DNA from: Aculops lycopersici
Lineage: Eukaryota > Arthropoda > Arachnida > Trombidiformes > Eriophyidae
Reading direction: 5' to 3'
NCBI GenBank assembly: GCA_015350385.1
Contig: WNKI01000001.1
Location: 8,332,265-8,396,264, forward strand
DNA: 64,000 nucleotides
In this document: positions 44,209 through 53,830 of the stretch, in pieces
Layout: every line of letters starts with the position of its first letter
Numbering within the stretch: the stretch's first letter is position 1
Translations under genes and position numbers: made by a program
Notes under the pieces: model-generated
Databases searched by the model: none
Seen by the model: the letters and a program-made list of their open reading frames with translations, nothing else
Told to the model about the DNA's origin: nothing

Positions 44209-45852
44209 CTACTGAGACAGGGCGCTAGGCGCGCGGATTTGAGTCGCGGACTTAATTTAAAGTATACACCACCTAGCTCCCGACTCTAGTTACGCGACTC
44301 TTGTTCCGCAGCGCTTCGACCGGGGGCTGGGAAATCAACGGTGGGGGAGCTAAGCGACTCAAGAGAAGGCAATGAATTTCATTCATCGTGGCGAGCTAAT
44401 TGTTGCGCCGTTGTCATATTTGTGAGATGCATCTCTAGTGCGATGTGATGTGATACTCCGCGAAGCAATCCATGGGGGAATTTTACAATGATCCGCAAAT
44501 GAGCAGTCGCAATACTGTAGCTTGATAGTGCCACCCCACAACGCGTCAATTGTTGCGCTTTTCGTCAAACCAGAGAACCATCGTAACAACTAGCCTACCA
44601 ATACGGCAGATTGAGTTGCTGAAACAGGTGCATCTGTGGCCGTGGCTCGTGTGTTTGCGTTTGGTGCGACCACTCAGCCGAAACGCGAGCAATTCTTTAG
44701 TGCAGTCTAATTGGCTAGCTTAGCACCAATTCGTTTATGTCGCCGTAAGCAACGTAACTAGCACTCAGGTTGAATGCATTTTGTCGTCGATGCAATTTGT
44801 GCGGCCTACAGGTGCATGCATTGTGCAAGCAACCATAGCTTGGCTCGCTAATAACTCGCACACAGTGTGCCGGTCGGAAGGGGAGTTGCGGAGAGTCGAA
44901 TTTCATTGAGATGAATCATGCAGCTACAGTTGTCGTTGCGAGGAGATTGATGGCGAAATGCGAGCAACAGTTTTGTTAGTCGTTGTTCTGTTCAATTCTG
45001 TTGTTGTTGGTGTTGATGTTGTCATCTCTGTTGCACAAACACAAAGTGGCTGTGATTTTAAGCGCGCAGCTCGGGCGCCTGGCGAACGCCGGCCGGTCAG
45101 CTGGCTGTGTATTAAAAAACAGCCGCAAGTACGAGATTTAAATGCCTTGTGTCCGGTAGATTGCGTAGCCACTCACCGGCTATCATTGGCTCGCGGATTC
45201 CGCCACACGCAGCCGCGCGAGCTGTGCCGCGATTTCTGCCAGCCGCGAGCCGGACACAAAGCGCTTCTATAAACGCCGGCTGTCTCATCCGAGGCTTGCA
45301 GAATTCGCCACCGGCCACGGTGGCCCGTGTGTTTGTTTGCGCTGTTGCTCTAGACACAATCTCGGGCCGAGATTCTCGGCTGCCCAAAATGCAGCAGCAG
45401 CCGCCGCCGCCGCCGCTTGTCCAATGGGGCTAGCGCAGGCCGAATAAGGAGAAGCACACGGGAATAGCACTCGACAACGATGAGAATAAAAGTGTGATGC
45501 AGCCGGCGGCGGCAACTCGCAGCAACGCGGCGGCAGCTCGACTTTTTAGGGCACAACTCTGTGTAGCTTTGCAATGGCAATGGCGGCGGCCGTTGTGTCT
45601 CTCTATTGCTGTTGTGCCGCGTTAGAGTGGTATAAGCGGCGATTGCAAGTTGCAACAGCCAGCCAGTCAGCCAGCGAGACAGCAAGCCGGGCAAACGAGA
45701 AGTCCATCCAACGCAACGTTGGGTGTGTCTTTGGCTCTGCCTGCGCTACCGGCCGCCGACGTCGCGGTCGTCCTACCGCTTAATGTGAGAGAGTGCACTG
45801 CTTGCCGTTGGCTTCTCGCTCCGGGTTTACAGCAGCACTGGCACTGGCAGCG

Positions 45853-45893
<41 letters not shown>
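45853..45893. repeat. (CAGCAA)n microsatellite
   Basis: About seven CAGCAA units; the minus-strand frame reads as a long poly-Cys or Ala-Val run, which is not a gene. Confidence 0.85.
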
Positions 45894-45894
<1 letters not shown>

Positions 45895-46335
45895 CAGCAC
45901 AGCGCCGCCGACTTCTCTACAACTACCACCACCACCGCTACTACCGCCGCCGTCTGCCAGCTAAAGCCACTGCGCTGTGTGCTATTGAGATTGCTACAGG
46001 GAGCAAATGATATTGCGAGGAGATTCAAGAAGAGAAGAGACGAGAGGAGGATTGGAGAGAAGCCCACTTCAGTTAGTCTGTACTCTAGTGCTAGTGCTTC
46101 GGATTGCCGCATTCGCATTCACACTCGAGCGAGTAACACGCTAGCAGAAAGGAACATTTTTTTAAATATTCTATATAATATCAAAATTTCAATATTAAAT
46201 ATTAGTTATATATCCCTCATCATCAGTATCGAAATCCCCACAAAACAACAATTGGCATAACACTCACTTAGAAAACCAAAACATTAATTATCATTTACAT
46301 TTTCAAGAACCAAAAACAAAACAGCAAGATTCAAG

Positions 46336-47466
46336 ATGTCAGATGATGAGGTAGCAGCATTGGTGGTCGACAATGGATCAGGTATGTGCAAGGCCGGTTT
46401 TGCCGGCGACGACGCCCCAAGGGCCGTCTTCCCGTCCATCGTTGGTCGACCACGTCACCAGGGAGTCATGGTCGGTATGGGCCAAAAGGATTCCTATGTC
46501 GGCGACGAGGCCCAGTCAAAGAGAGGTATCCTAACCCTCAAGTACCCAATTGAGCACGGTATTGTGACCAACTGGGACGACATGGAAAAGATCTGGCATC
46601 ACACCTTCTACAACGAGCTGCGTGTTGCCCCAGAAGAGCACCCAGTATTATTGACAGAAGCCCCATTGAACCCAAAGGCCAACAGAGAAAAGATGACACA
46701 AATCATGTTTGAGACCTTCAACACACCAGCAATGTATGTTGCCATTCAAGCTGTTCTGTCGCTCTACGCCTCTGGTCGTACCACCGGTATTGTCTTGGAC
46801 TCTGGTGACGGTGTCTCGCACACAGTTCCAATTTACGAGGGTTACGCACTCCCTCACGCCATCCTACGTCTCGACTTGGCTGGCCGTGACTTGACCGACT
46901 ACCTAATGAAGATCTTGACAGAGCGCGGTTACTCATTCACAACTACCGCCGAGCGTGAAATTGTTCGTGACATCAAGGAGAAGTTGTGCTATGTTGCCTT
47001 GGACTTTGAGCAAGAGATGGCCACCGCCGCCTCCAGCTCATCCTTGGAGAAGTCGTACGAGCTACCTGACGGTCAAGTTATTACCATCGGTAACGAGCGT
47101 TTCCGTTGCCCAGAGGCCCTGTTTCAACCATCCTTCTTAGGTATGGAATCTTGTGGTATTCATGAAACTACTTACAACTCAATCATGAAGTGCGACGTCG
47201 ACATCCGTAAGGACCTTTACGCAAACACTGTCTTGTCGGGCGGTACGACCATGTATCCAGGTATTGCTGACCGTATGCAAAAGGAAATTACTGCATTGGC
47301 TCCAAGCACAATGAAGATCAAGATCATCGCTCCACCAGAACGTAAATACTCAGTTTGGATCGGTGGTTCCATCTTGGCTTCACTATCAACCTTTCAACAG
47401 ATGTGGATTTCGAAGCAAGAGTACGACGAATCAGGTCCAAGCATTGTCCACCGTAAATGCTTTTAA
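46336..47466 (+). CDS. ACT: Cytoplasmic-type actin
   Basis: The frame encodes 376 residues, the usual length, and starts [20 protein letters not shown] as in arthropod actins, ending [11 protein letters not shown]. The phosphate-binding loops ([27 protein letters not shown]) and adenosine-site motif ([16 protein letters not shown]) are intact. No coding intron is present. Actin polymerises into filaments for motility, cell shape and muscle. Codon choice appears more uniform (many GTT, ACC, AAG) than in neighbours, as expected for high expression. Upstream CArG boxes suggest SRF control and a probable leader intron; AATAAA follows 83 bases after the stop. Muscle and cytoplasmic isoforms cannot be separated from this sequence alone. 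Confidence 0.98.
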
Positions 47467-47548
47467 TCATGTAATTTTCTATCTCTCATATACAAAACTC
47501 TGTCTCTCCTTCTCTCTCAGGTTCTCTCACAAGAGTTAGAAGCTCGTA

Positions 47549-47554
47549 AATAAA
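47549..47554 (+). terminator. Poly(A) signal of actin
   Basis: AATAAA followed by a T/C-rich stretch (TTCTCTTCTCCTTCGG), a standard cleavage context. 47560-47920, before FRG1, shows no gene. Confidence 0.7.
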
Positions 47555-47920
47555 ATTCTCTTCTCCTTCGGTTCAAAAAAGCTAGTCGTGTTCAGGTTAA
47601 TGTCTTGTTTAAATCAATTAATTTCATCTTTCTACCTAGATATATACGTCATGACCAATCCACGGCCTCACTTTCTCCCTACGCCGTCTCTTGGGTTTGC
47701 CCCGAAAGAACACACGTTACGCCAAAAGTGTCACAAAATCGACCACGAGGCGAGCGAAAAACCCAAGCAAATTCATGCGTCACTGGGAAATCAGATTGTT
47801 ATTGCACCAATCTAGATATATTTTCCAAATCAGATAGCATCTGATAAAGTGGAATATCTGATGGGATCTCTACTATATTGTTAACCGGTTCATGAGGTCC
47901 TCGTTCGATTTTATCACACA

Positions 47921-48550
47921 ATGGATGATTACGATATCATCAAGAAATCATCTTTGAAGTTCAAGGGCGATAAGAGGAACAAGAAACATAAAGGAGATAA
48001 ATCGAAATCTAAGACACTTGACGAATCGGAAATAGCACTAAGAAATGAGAGAATAGAAGATGCAGAGAACCATGGAGGCTGGTGGAAAGTTGACCATTTC
48101 GATCAAATCCAGGATGCGGTTGCAGTTGAATTTACAACAGGTTGCTATGCTAAAGCCTTGGACAACGGAAAGATAGTTCTCGGAGATCAGCATGCACCAG
48201 GCGATCAACCCGAAGAAGATGAGATATTTATCGCAATACGTTGTTCAAACAACCAAGTTGCCTTCAAAACTGGCTTCGGGAGGTACCTGTCGGTGGATGA
48301 GGAGAATAAAGTCATGGGTCTATCGAAGGCCATGGGTGAACGTGAATTATTTTTATGCGTCTTCGAGGATGACAAATTAGCATTATGTAGCTCCAACGAC
48401 AAGTTCATAGGTCCAGATAATAGGACTAAAAACAATGGCTTCGAGCAAATAGTTGCTATCGCCGAGAAAGTGGGGCCCAACGAAATTGCAAATCTAAGAG
48501 TAAAGGTTGAACCAAAACGCAATCGGAATCCATTTGAATTTGAGCTGTGA
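47921..48550 (+). CDS. FRG1: FRG1 (FSHD region gene 1) homologue, C-terminally short
   Basis: One frame of 209 residues. A Lys-rich nuclear-localisation-type N terminus (KFKGDKRNKKHKGDKSKSK) is followed by the fascin-like beta-trefoil of FRG1: GGWWKVDHFDQI, YAKALDNGKIVLGDQHAPGD, VAFKTGFGRYLSVDEE and LALCSSNDKFIGPDN at family positions. FRG1 is nuclear/nucleolar, linked to RNA processing, and its nematode homologue bundles F-actin. Animal FRG1 is about 258 residues; the conserved C-terminal basic helix that follows the trefoil is missing, as the frame stops after NRNPFEFEL. It lies 454 bases after actin on the same strand, and its stop is 39 bases from the stop of the converging receptor-like gene. 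Confidence 0.88.
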   Translation: MDDYDIIKKSSLKFKGDKRNKKHKGDKSKSKTLDESEIALRNERIEDAENHGGWWKVDHFDQIQDAVAVEFTTGCYAKALDNGKIVLGDQHAPGDQPEEDEIFIAIRCSNNQVAFKTGFGRYLSVDEENKVMGLSKAMGERELFLCVFEDDKLALCSSNDKFIGPDNRTKNNGFEQIVAIAEKVGPNEIANLRVKVEPKRNRNPFEFEL

Positions 48551-48589
48551 TAAACATTCCAATAGCCAATCGTTACAACAAATTTATGC

Positions 48590-50317
48590 TTAATGACTAT
48601 AGTTCAATATCAAAGCCAACCCTGAGAGTACAAATGAAAGTGACTTCATGATATTAACGTAGGTCAGCTCTAGGGTATTGCAGACGCAAAACGAGCATCT
48701 ATTTGGATTGAACCAAAGAAGTAGCACCTTATTCCAGAGCGTCCTCTTCAGAATATTTTGAGTTCTATAAGATATTTTAAAGATCGCCCGTTCAATTTGC
48801 ATCGCTCTAGCATTGACATGACCGCAAAGAATACTGTAATATAGACAGCTGACGACTGCTGATGTCAACATGAAAATGTATATGGAATAACTGAGCAAAC
48901 CCTTCATGTCACGCTCTAGTATAAGAGGCACCAGACTTAGGCTCAATATTAGCCATACATATATAAAGTTGCCAAGAAAAGTCATGCTCTTCTTATGTCC
49001 ATCTAAGGCAATTAGAAACTTGATAACTGACATTTGTGCATCGGCGGTTTGGCTGGCTAGAAGATCATCCTCTGGTTTTGAAGTGTCGGATATTGAATTC
49101 GGATGTCTGATGGGATAATTTGACACAAAGCCAAGTACAAACTCCTGATTTGACCTAAATAGATTGTCTACCTCGTTATACTCAGTAAACCTAATGGACC
49201 CCTGACTGGAACTTGAATTCTGGTGCTTAGATTTAACATGCACATGGATTACCTCGGACAACTTTCGATCACTATCATCAGCTAAAAACATCAAATCAGA
49301 GTGCACTAACCAAACATAGCCTAGCGCCCCAGCTATGCATCCATAAAAATCAACGAATACTATTGTGACCTCAAATGTTCCAATTATACGTAGACGAGTA
49401 TCCAAAATATCACAATCCCTGGCTCCATTCAACATAAACAGAATTCTAGCGCCCGCCATAAAGACAACCCCCGAGCAGGATATTCCAAAAATTAGCAGAA
49501 ATTTGAACACCCCAGCTTTAACATATTTGCTCATTGCAATCCAATGATCAATACCCCGATCAATCATCCAACTTGATCTGGTCTCAATAAGACTGGCTCG
49601 ATTGGCATTTGACAGTCTACTGTCTTGCTGTTGTTCGTTTGAGATGCGTGACGGTTGGTCCTCTATCAAATCTATGTAGCTCAACAAACCGGAAGTCTCG
49701 GCGCGCGGCTTCTTCGAAATGGTTGCTAGTCTAAATTTAATGTTCATGTAGAGATCTGTTTTCTCACAGTCGCTGGTTGGATTGACCATAAAACTTGGAA
49801 TATGTTGTCCTAGTTCCTTGCTTGCCCTTGGTGAGCGACTAAATGAGCTTTTGCGTAGATTAGGTACATTTATCATGTGATCCTGGAAGGCTGTATCAAA
49901 GCTCTCCTTTGACAATACGGACCTTTTAACTATTATACTAATGAAGTTTATACAAATCATGACTCTCAACAGCTTGAACCTATAGGATGGCGGATAAACA
50001 ACTGTCCAATCCAGAATGGAATACCTGAATTCGCTTGACTCGCAGCTATTCAGCACGTAGACCACCATTGCTCTTATGACGAAATTCAAGCATATTATGA
50101 GTCTAATCCAGCCGATGGCCACACTATACATCCGACTCTTGAGTGCATATCGTCCAATACAAAATTCAAGAGACGATGCCCAATTGATGAGATCTAAAAT
50201 GGCTCGATTTGTTGAGGCGTATTCGCGATATTCTTGCATAAGCTCCTCGTTGGGTGCACCATCAGCCATTTCAATTGGATACCCATTTGACTTGGCCTTA
50301 GGCTCTTCTTCGTACAT
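48590..50317 (-). CDS. Seven-transmembrane protein, gustatory-receptor-like
   Basis: From the ATG at 50317-50315 the frame encodes 575 residues (two codons upstream extend the frame without an ATG). Seven hydrophobic segments are visible: about residues 67-90, 117-134, 267-293, 308-340, 450-473, 482-510 and 548-566. A hydrophilic Ser/Arg-rich loop of about 130 residues separates TM2 and TM3, and a second long loop lies between TM4 and TM5. The last helix follows TYVNIMKSLSFVLSG, loosely like the TYhhhhhQF region in TM7 of insect gustatory receptors. This layout suggests an arthropod chemoreceptor that forms ligand-gated cation channels, but sequence evidence is weak and another multi-pass family is possible. 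No coding intron. It converges on FRG1. Confidence 0.45.
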   Translation of the reverse strand: MYEEEPKAKSNGYPIEMADGAPNEELMQEYREYASTNRAILDLINWASSLEFCIGRYALKSRMYSVAIGWIRLIICLNFVIRAMVVYVLNSCESSEFRYSILDWTVVYPPSYRFKLLRVMICINFISIIVKRSVLSKESFDTAFQDHMINVPNLRKSSFSRSPRASKELGQHIPSFMVNPTSDCEKTDLYMNIKFRLATISKKPRAETSGLLSYIDLIEDQPSRISNEQQQDSRLSNANRASLIETRSSWMIDRGIDHWIAMSKYVKAGVFKFLLIFGISCSGVVFMAGARILFMLNGARDCDILDTRLRIIGTFEVTIVFVDFYGCIAGALGYVWLVHSDLMFLADDSDRKLSEVIHVHVKSKHQNSSSSQGSIRFTEYNEVDNLFRSNQEFVLGFVSNYPIRHPNSISDTSKPEDDLLASQTADAQMSVIKFLIALDGHKKSMTFLGNFIYVWLILSLSLVPLILERDMKGLLSYSIYIFMLTSAVVSCLYYSILCGHVNARAMQIERAIFKISYRTQNILKRTLWNKVLLLWFNPNRCSFCVCNTLELTYVNIMKSLSFVLSGLALILNYSH

Positions 50318-50949
50318 TTTCAAGGTCGTTATAATTTTGCTCCTTTTTCTCCTTCTTTCTCTTCTAAGATATCCGCTTCTCTACAGTCTGTCCGAAATCT
50401 AACCAGCCAGAGATTCGCCTTTTTGGCCGCAGTGTATCGATGCGATTGCGCTATCTCTATAGCTGGAGAAGCACGGAAATACGAAATTTACCCGTTTAGA
50501 TTTTGGACGCACTGTAAATGTGAGCCATTAAAAATGTCGAGACCTGAGATCGGTAGATTCATTTTGTCAAAGAGCATTAACGAATGAGCGGACGCTAGCA
50601 ATTCATACTCAAGCGTGACAAGATGAAATGGAACTTCAAAACTAGGCAGGTAACTCACCACTAACACGAGGTAGTAGTGAGTTGGATACAACACCTCTGT
50701 TATTCTAAGTAAATTCAAATCGATCTATCTAAATCTATCTGCACAATTGCGTGCCTTGACTAGAGTAGAAATTGAGTGCTGTTATCAAAATTATCATTGA
50801 GTTGAACAGCTCAGTCAGCTCAAATTTAACAGTATTGTAATTGAATTTTCTCGCTTACCTCAGTGCCTCTTCTCGTCTACTTCCTGAGGATATAAAGGTT
50901 CTATATTTCTATGACCGACAACAAATAAAAATGAGCATGAAATTCACGG
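50318..50949. other. Intergenic between receptor-like gene and MMS19
   Basis: This short AT-richer gap contains the promoter of the receptor-like gene and the 3' UTR of MMS19, both minus strand. A 76-codon minus-strand frame at 50488-50718 starts from TTG, has no ATG near its beginning and matches no family I know; it is left uncalled. Confidence 0.45.
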
Positions 50950-53604
50950 CTAACCACCTATTGGCTGACCCACAAGGGTCCATTGTAACCGAGCCCGTGC
51001 TGCTGCCTGTCTTACCAGGCGCTTCCTATCGCCTAGACATGACCTCAGGCCATCGATAACCTTGGGCCTGATTGCTAGAAGGTCAGCATGTGGGAGACTG
51101 GTCGCCAATCTGCCCAGACAATTCAATGCTAGCTGTCGAGTTTGAAGTGATTTGCCAGCTTGTCCAAATTTAAGATTGATCTCAACGAGAGAGCCAATGA
51201 AACCGCTGATATTGCAATCCCTTGCATTCTCAACTAGATACTCGGTTGATTCGAAGATTACGCGCAACAGGCTATCGTCTTGTTGGTTAGCATCGGCATC
51301 CTTGAGGGTCGATAATATCCTCAACAGTTCTCTGAGAATCCACTCATGGTCTTTACGATAAACCTGAGCAGGTAAGTGAGGTACTTGCACGGCTAAGGCC
51401 ATGATTAGTAACGTTTTCCTCAGACTGTCTTCCTCTTCCACTTTAGCATGACGAATCTTGATTTCCTTGATAGTTTGCATGTAAAACTTCTGCTTGTATA
51501 GGGAAAATACTTGATAATTTTGGCTAGTGTCATATTTGCACAGGCCCTCATCACTCAATACGTATCTAAATACATTGATTCCTTTTTGAGCCAAATCCAA
51601 GTCCGCACTAGGTGCTGTGATAAAGTTGAGCATCAAGTTGATGAGTGGCCAAGCTAGCTGGTGATTTCTGATAACCAGCGACTTCATGACACATCTCAAG
51701 ATTGGTAAGTATATGTAGCTTGTTTTTGCAATACCTTGTTCACTTTGGGGAGCAAGATTTTGACAAAAAGGTGATGAAAACAATGGCATCAATATAAGGG
51801 TGACTGTTTCCCTATCTAGCTTGTTTGTTAATATGGCATGTATATTAGCTATCAATTCAATGAGCACTGAATCATTGGACCTTGAATTGTCGGTAGTATC
51901 TCTCAGTTTCTGTAAGAAGGTGTTCACCTCCTCAGATTTATACTTTTCTAATTCTTCGGTATTCATTGAGTCCAATAACTTGATGATGAATCTCAGGTAG
52001 ATGGTATATTTCTTGGCCAACTTGCTATCAGTTCTCTCGTAGTTTGGCACTTCATTTAACATCCATGCAAAATTTTTTGAATCTCCGGCACTGTCGTGTG
52101 GTTTGTCATAAATAATATCTGTTCGATTGTACACGAAACAAAATAAAGCTAAGCACTCATCGCTTTGTATCGATAATTCATCGGAAACCTTGAAAAATCT
52201 ATCAATCAATAACTGGGAAGTTGTATCTTTCAATGTCAACTTGCAACTAAAGATGGCCTTTGTTAGGTTGCATAGGGTTTCATCGAGCTGAATACCTTGT
52301 TCACTGATGAGCTTCAACAGAGTATCGACTTGGTTTGTTACAGCATCCGCGAGTTTACAATCTGGATGATTCTCTCCCAATTTTTGAAATATGTAAACCA
52401 ATCCGGCACAAGGCCGGAGTTCACCTGATGTAAGCGCTTGCATCGATATTGGCAATAGCTTGCCGAGTACATAATTAAATCCCTCGAGCTTTGGCATCAT
52501 AGCGTGAGTTATCAATCTTGCCGCTGGCTCGAAGAGATCCATATCTGGTTTTCTAAAGGCAATTACTAATTCATCATACATATCACTAACGTATAAGAAA
52601 TATACATCATCATCTTGACTCAGGCACTTCGTCAAAAAGCTTAGTGCACGATAACTAGCTGCCAATAGATCTTCGTTGACAAGAGTAACTTTTTTCAGGC
52701 ATTCCATTCGTATAGCTGTCCATAGCGTACTTGTGTAATTTCTGATTGACTCTAGAGGAAATGTCTGATAACATCTCACCAGACAGTCCAAAGTCTCCAA
52801 TTTGACTGCCAGGTTATTCGATTCCAGTTTCTCCAGCAACAAAGTCTGCAAGTTATCCGCATTCAAGGGATTTGCATAAAAACAGTCATATAAGGCTTCA
52901 ACCAGATCGGCACGGGAGATATCGGGGCTACTTTCACTAGGTGTATAGTCAATAGGATAGTAAGAGGACAACCACTCAAAGATCTCATCAATATATGGAT
53001 CTAATTCTTGAAAATTCTTTAGTATATAGGAAATGATGCTGAAACACAATAGTAGGTTCTCTGGATTGCTCTCCTCTTCTAACAAATGGATTGTTGAATA
53101 GATCAAGTCGGAGTCGGCAGAGACACTCTTAGATCTTCTCTCTTGGATGATCTTTTTCACTAAAACATACACCGACTTTCGACTCTTTTGGTCCATTTTT
53201 CTGATATTGACGCTCTCTTTCAAGAATTCTAATATATTCTTGGAGAAACGTTCCGGTTTGTTTTCACAGTCTACGAAATATGAAAGACACTTTAACGAAG
53301 ACAACTCCATGCTTCTATGATCGACTAGGCGTAATTTCATAAATTCAGATATGACTTCTACCTCCTTCATGATCAAACAATTTGTGGGAAGTGAAACAAT
53401 CACTTGAGACAACAAGTTTACGCCCTTGGATCTGATTTCGTAGCTACCATTGGTTAATACTGTATCAAGATCCTTGACGATGTCTATTATCTTCAAGGTG
53501 GAGTCTTGGATACGCGTCGAGATATTATTCGCAACTTCATCAATGTATTTGGCTGTATCCTCTTCCGACTTTAATAGCTGGTCAGTGATAGATTTAATGT
53601 CCAT
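50950..53604 (-). CDS. MMS19: MMS19 homologue, cytosolic iron-sulfur assembly targeting factor
   Basis: From the ATG at 53604 (MDIKSITDQLLKSEEDTAKY) the frame encodes 884 residues. The open frame continues 56 codons upstream with another ATG at 53772, but that part lacks family character. The protein is alpha-solenoid throughout, as expected for HEAT repeats. Diagnostic segments are the N-terminal block with IRSKGVNLLSQVIVSLP, and the C-terminal block with VIDGLRSCLGDRKRLVRQAA then ARARLQWTLVG, matching the MMS19 C terminus that binds CIA partners. MMS19 delivers Fe-S clusters to DNA polymerases, helicases and XPD. Vertebrate MMS19 is about 1,030 residues, so this copy is compact. It is divergent from PPIL2, with 226 bases between starts, and has no introns. 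Confidence 0.87.
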   Translation of the reverse strand: MDIKSITDQLLKSEEDTAKYIDEVANNISTRIQDSTLKIIDIVKDLDTVLTNGSYEIRSKGVNLLSQVIVSLPTNCLIMKEVEVISEFMKLRLVDHRSMELSSLKCLSYFVDCENKPERFSKNILEFLKESVNIRKMDQKSRKSVYVLVKKIIQERRSKSVSADSDLIYSTIHLLEEESNPENLLLCFSIISYILKNFQELDPYIDEIFEWLSSYYPIDYTPSESSPDISRADLVEALYDCFYANPLNADNLQTLLLEKLESNNLAVKLETLDCLVRCYQTFPLESIRNYTSTLWTAIRMECLKKVTLVNEDLLAASYRALSFLTKCLSQDDDVYFLYVSDMYDELVIAFRKPDMDLFEPAARLITHAMMPKLEGFNYVLGKLLPISMQALTSGELRPCAGLVYIFQKLGENHPDCKLADAVTNQVDTLLKLISEQGIQLDETLCNLTKAIFSCKLTLKDTTSQLLIDRFFKVSDELSIQSDECLALFCFVYNRTDIIYDKPHDSAGDSKNFAWMLNEVPNYERTDSKLAKKYTIYLRFIIKLLDSMNTEELEKYKSEEVNTFLQKLRDTTDNSRSNDSVLIELIANIHAILTNKLDRETVTLILMPLFSSPFCQNLAPQSEQGIAKTSYIYLPILRCVMKSLVIRNHQLAWPLINLMLNFITAPSADLDLAQKGINVFRYVLSDEGLCKYDTSQNYQVFSLYKQKFYMQTIKEIKIRHAKVEEEDSLRKTLLIMALAVQVPHLPAQVYRKDHEWILRELLRILSTLKDADANQQDDSLLRVIFESTEYLVENARDCNISGFIGSLVEINLKFGQAGKSLQTRQLALNCLGRLATSLPHADLLAIRPKVIDGLRSCLGDRKRLVRQAAARARLQWTLVGQPIGG

Positions 53605-53830
53605 CTTGATGATTCTGTGGATCTTTTGAATAGGATAAGTATTTTGCCAAGTTCTAGTTTTGGGTGTAGTGCGAATGAGAAAAACGTGTTCGCCACGAAT
53701 CTGCGCGCAAATCAAAACAAACAAAACTCCACCATGTGTCATTATTTTTTCTGACACAAGATGTGAATACATAGTGACTGCAACTCTCGGATAATATATT
53801 TCGTCGCCCCAATCTATCTATTGATTAAAG
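53605..53830. promoter_or_regulatory. Short shared promoter region of MMS19 (-) and PPIL2 (+)
   Basis: Only 226 bases separate the two start codons, so both genes must be transcribed from this segment. No TATA box is visible, consistent with a housekeeping bidirectional promoter. Confidence 0.6.

Larger units (their letters stand above)
43100..46335. other. Actin upstream region: CArG cluster and likely 5' UTR intron
   Basis: No protein gene recognised; GC-rich overlapping frames at 44924-46260 are composition-driven. An ATTAAA at 43308-43313 may end IP6K. Three perfect CArG boxes lie at 43532-44208, a (CAGCAA)n microsatellite at 45853-45893, a TATA-like CTATATAAT at 46171-46179, and a pyrimidine-rich AG (TTTACATTTTCAAG) about 35 bases before the actin ATG that could be a 3' splice site of a leader intron. 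Confidence 0.55.

Noticed and set aside
44924..46260. GC-rich overlapping frames upstream of actin, including one of 155 codons
   Set aside because: Ala/Thr/Cys repeats from (CAGCAA)n and Thr codon runs; more likely leader intron or promoter DNA of actin.
50488..50718. 76-codon minus-strand frame between the receptor-like gene and MMS19
   Set aside because: Begins at TTG, no early ATG, no known domain, lies in the expected MMS19 3' UTR.
53605..53772. 56-codon N-terminal extension of MMS19 from an upstream ATG
   Set aside because: Sequence lacks family character and would occupy most of the bidirectional promoter; the downstream MDIKSI start fits better.
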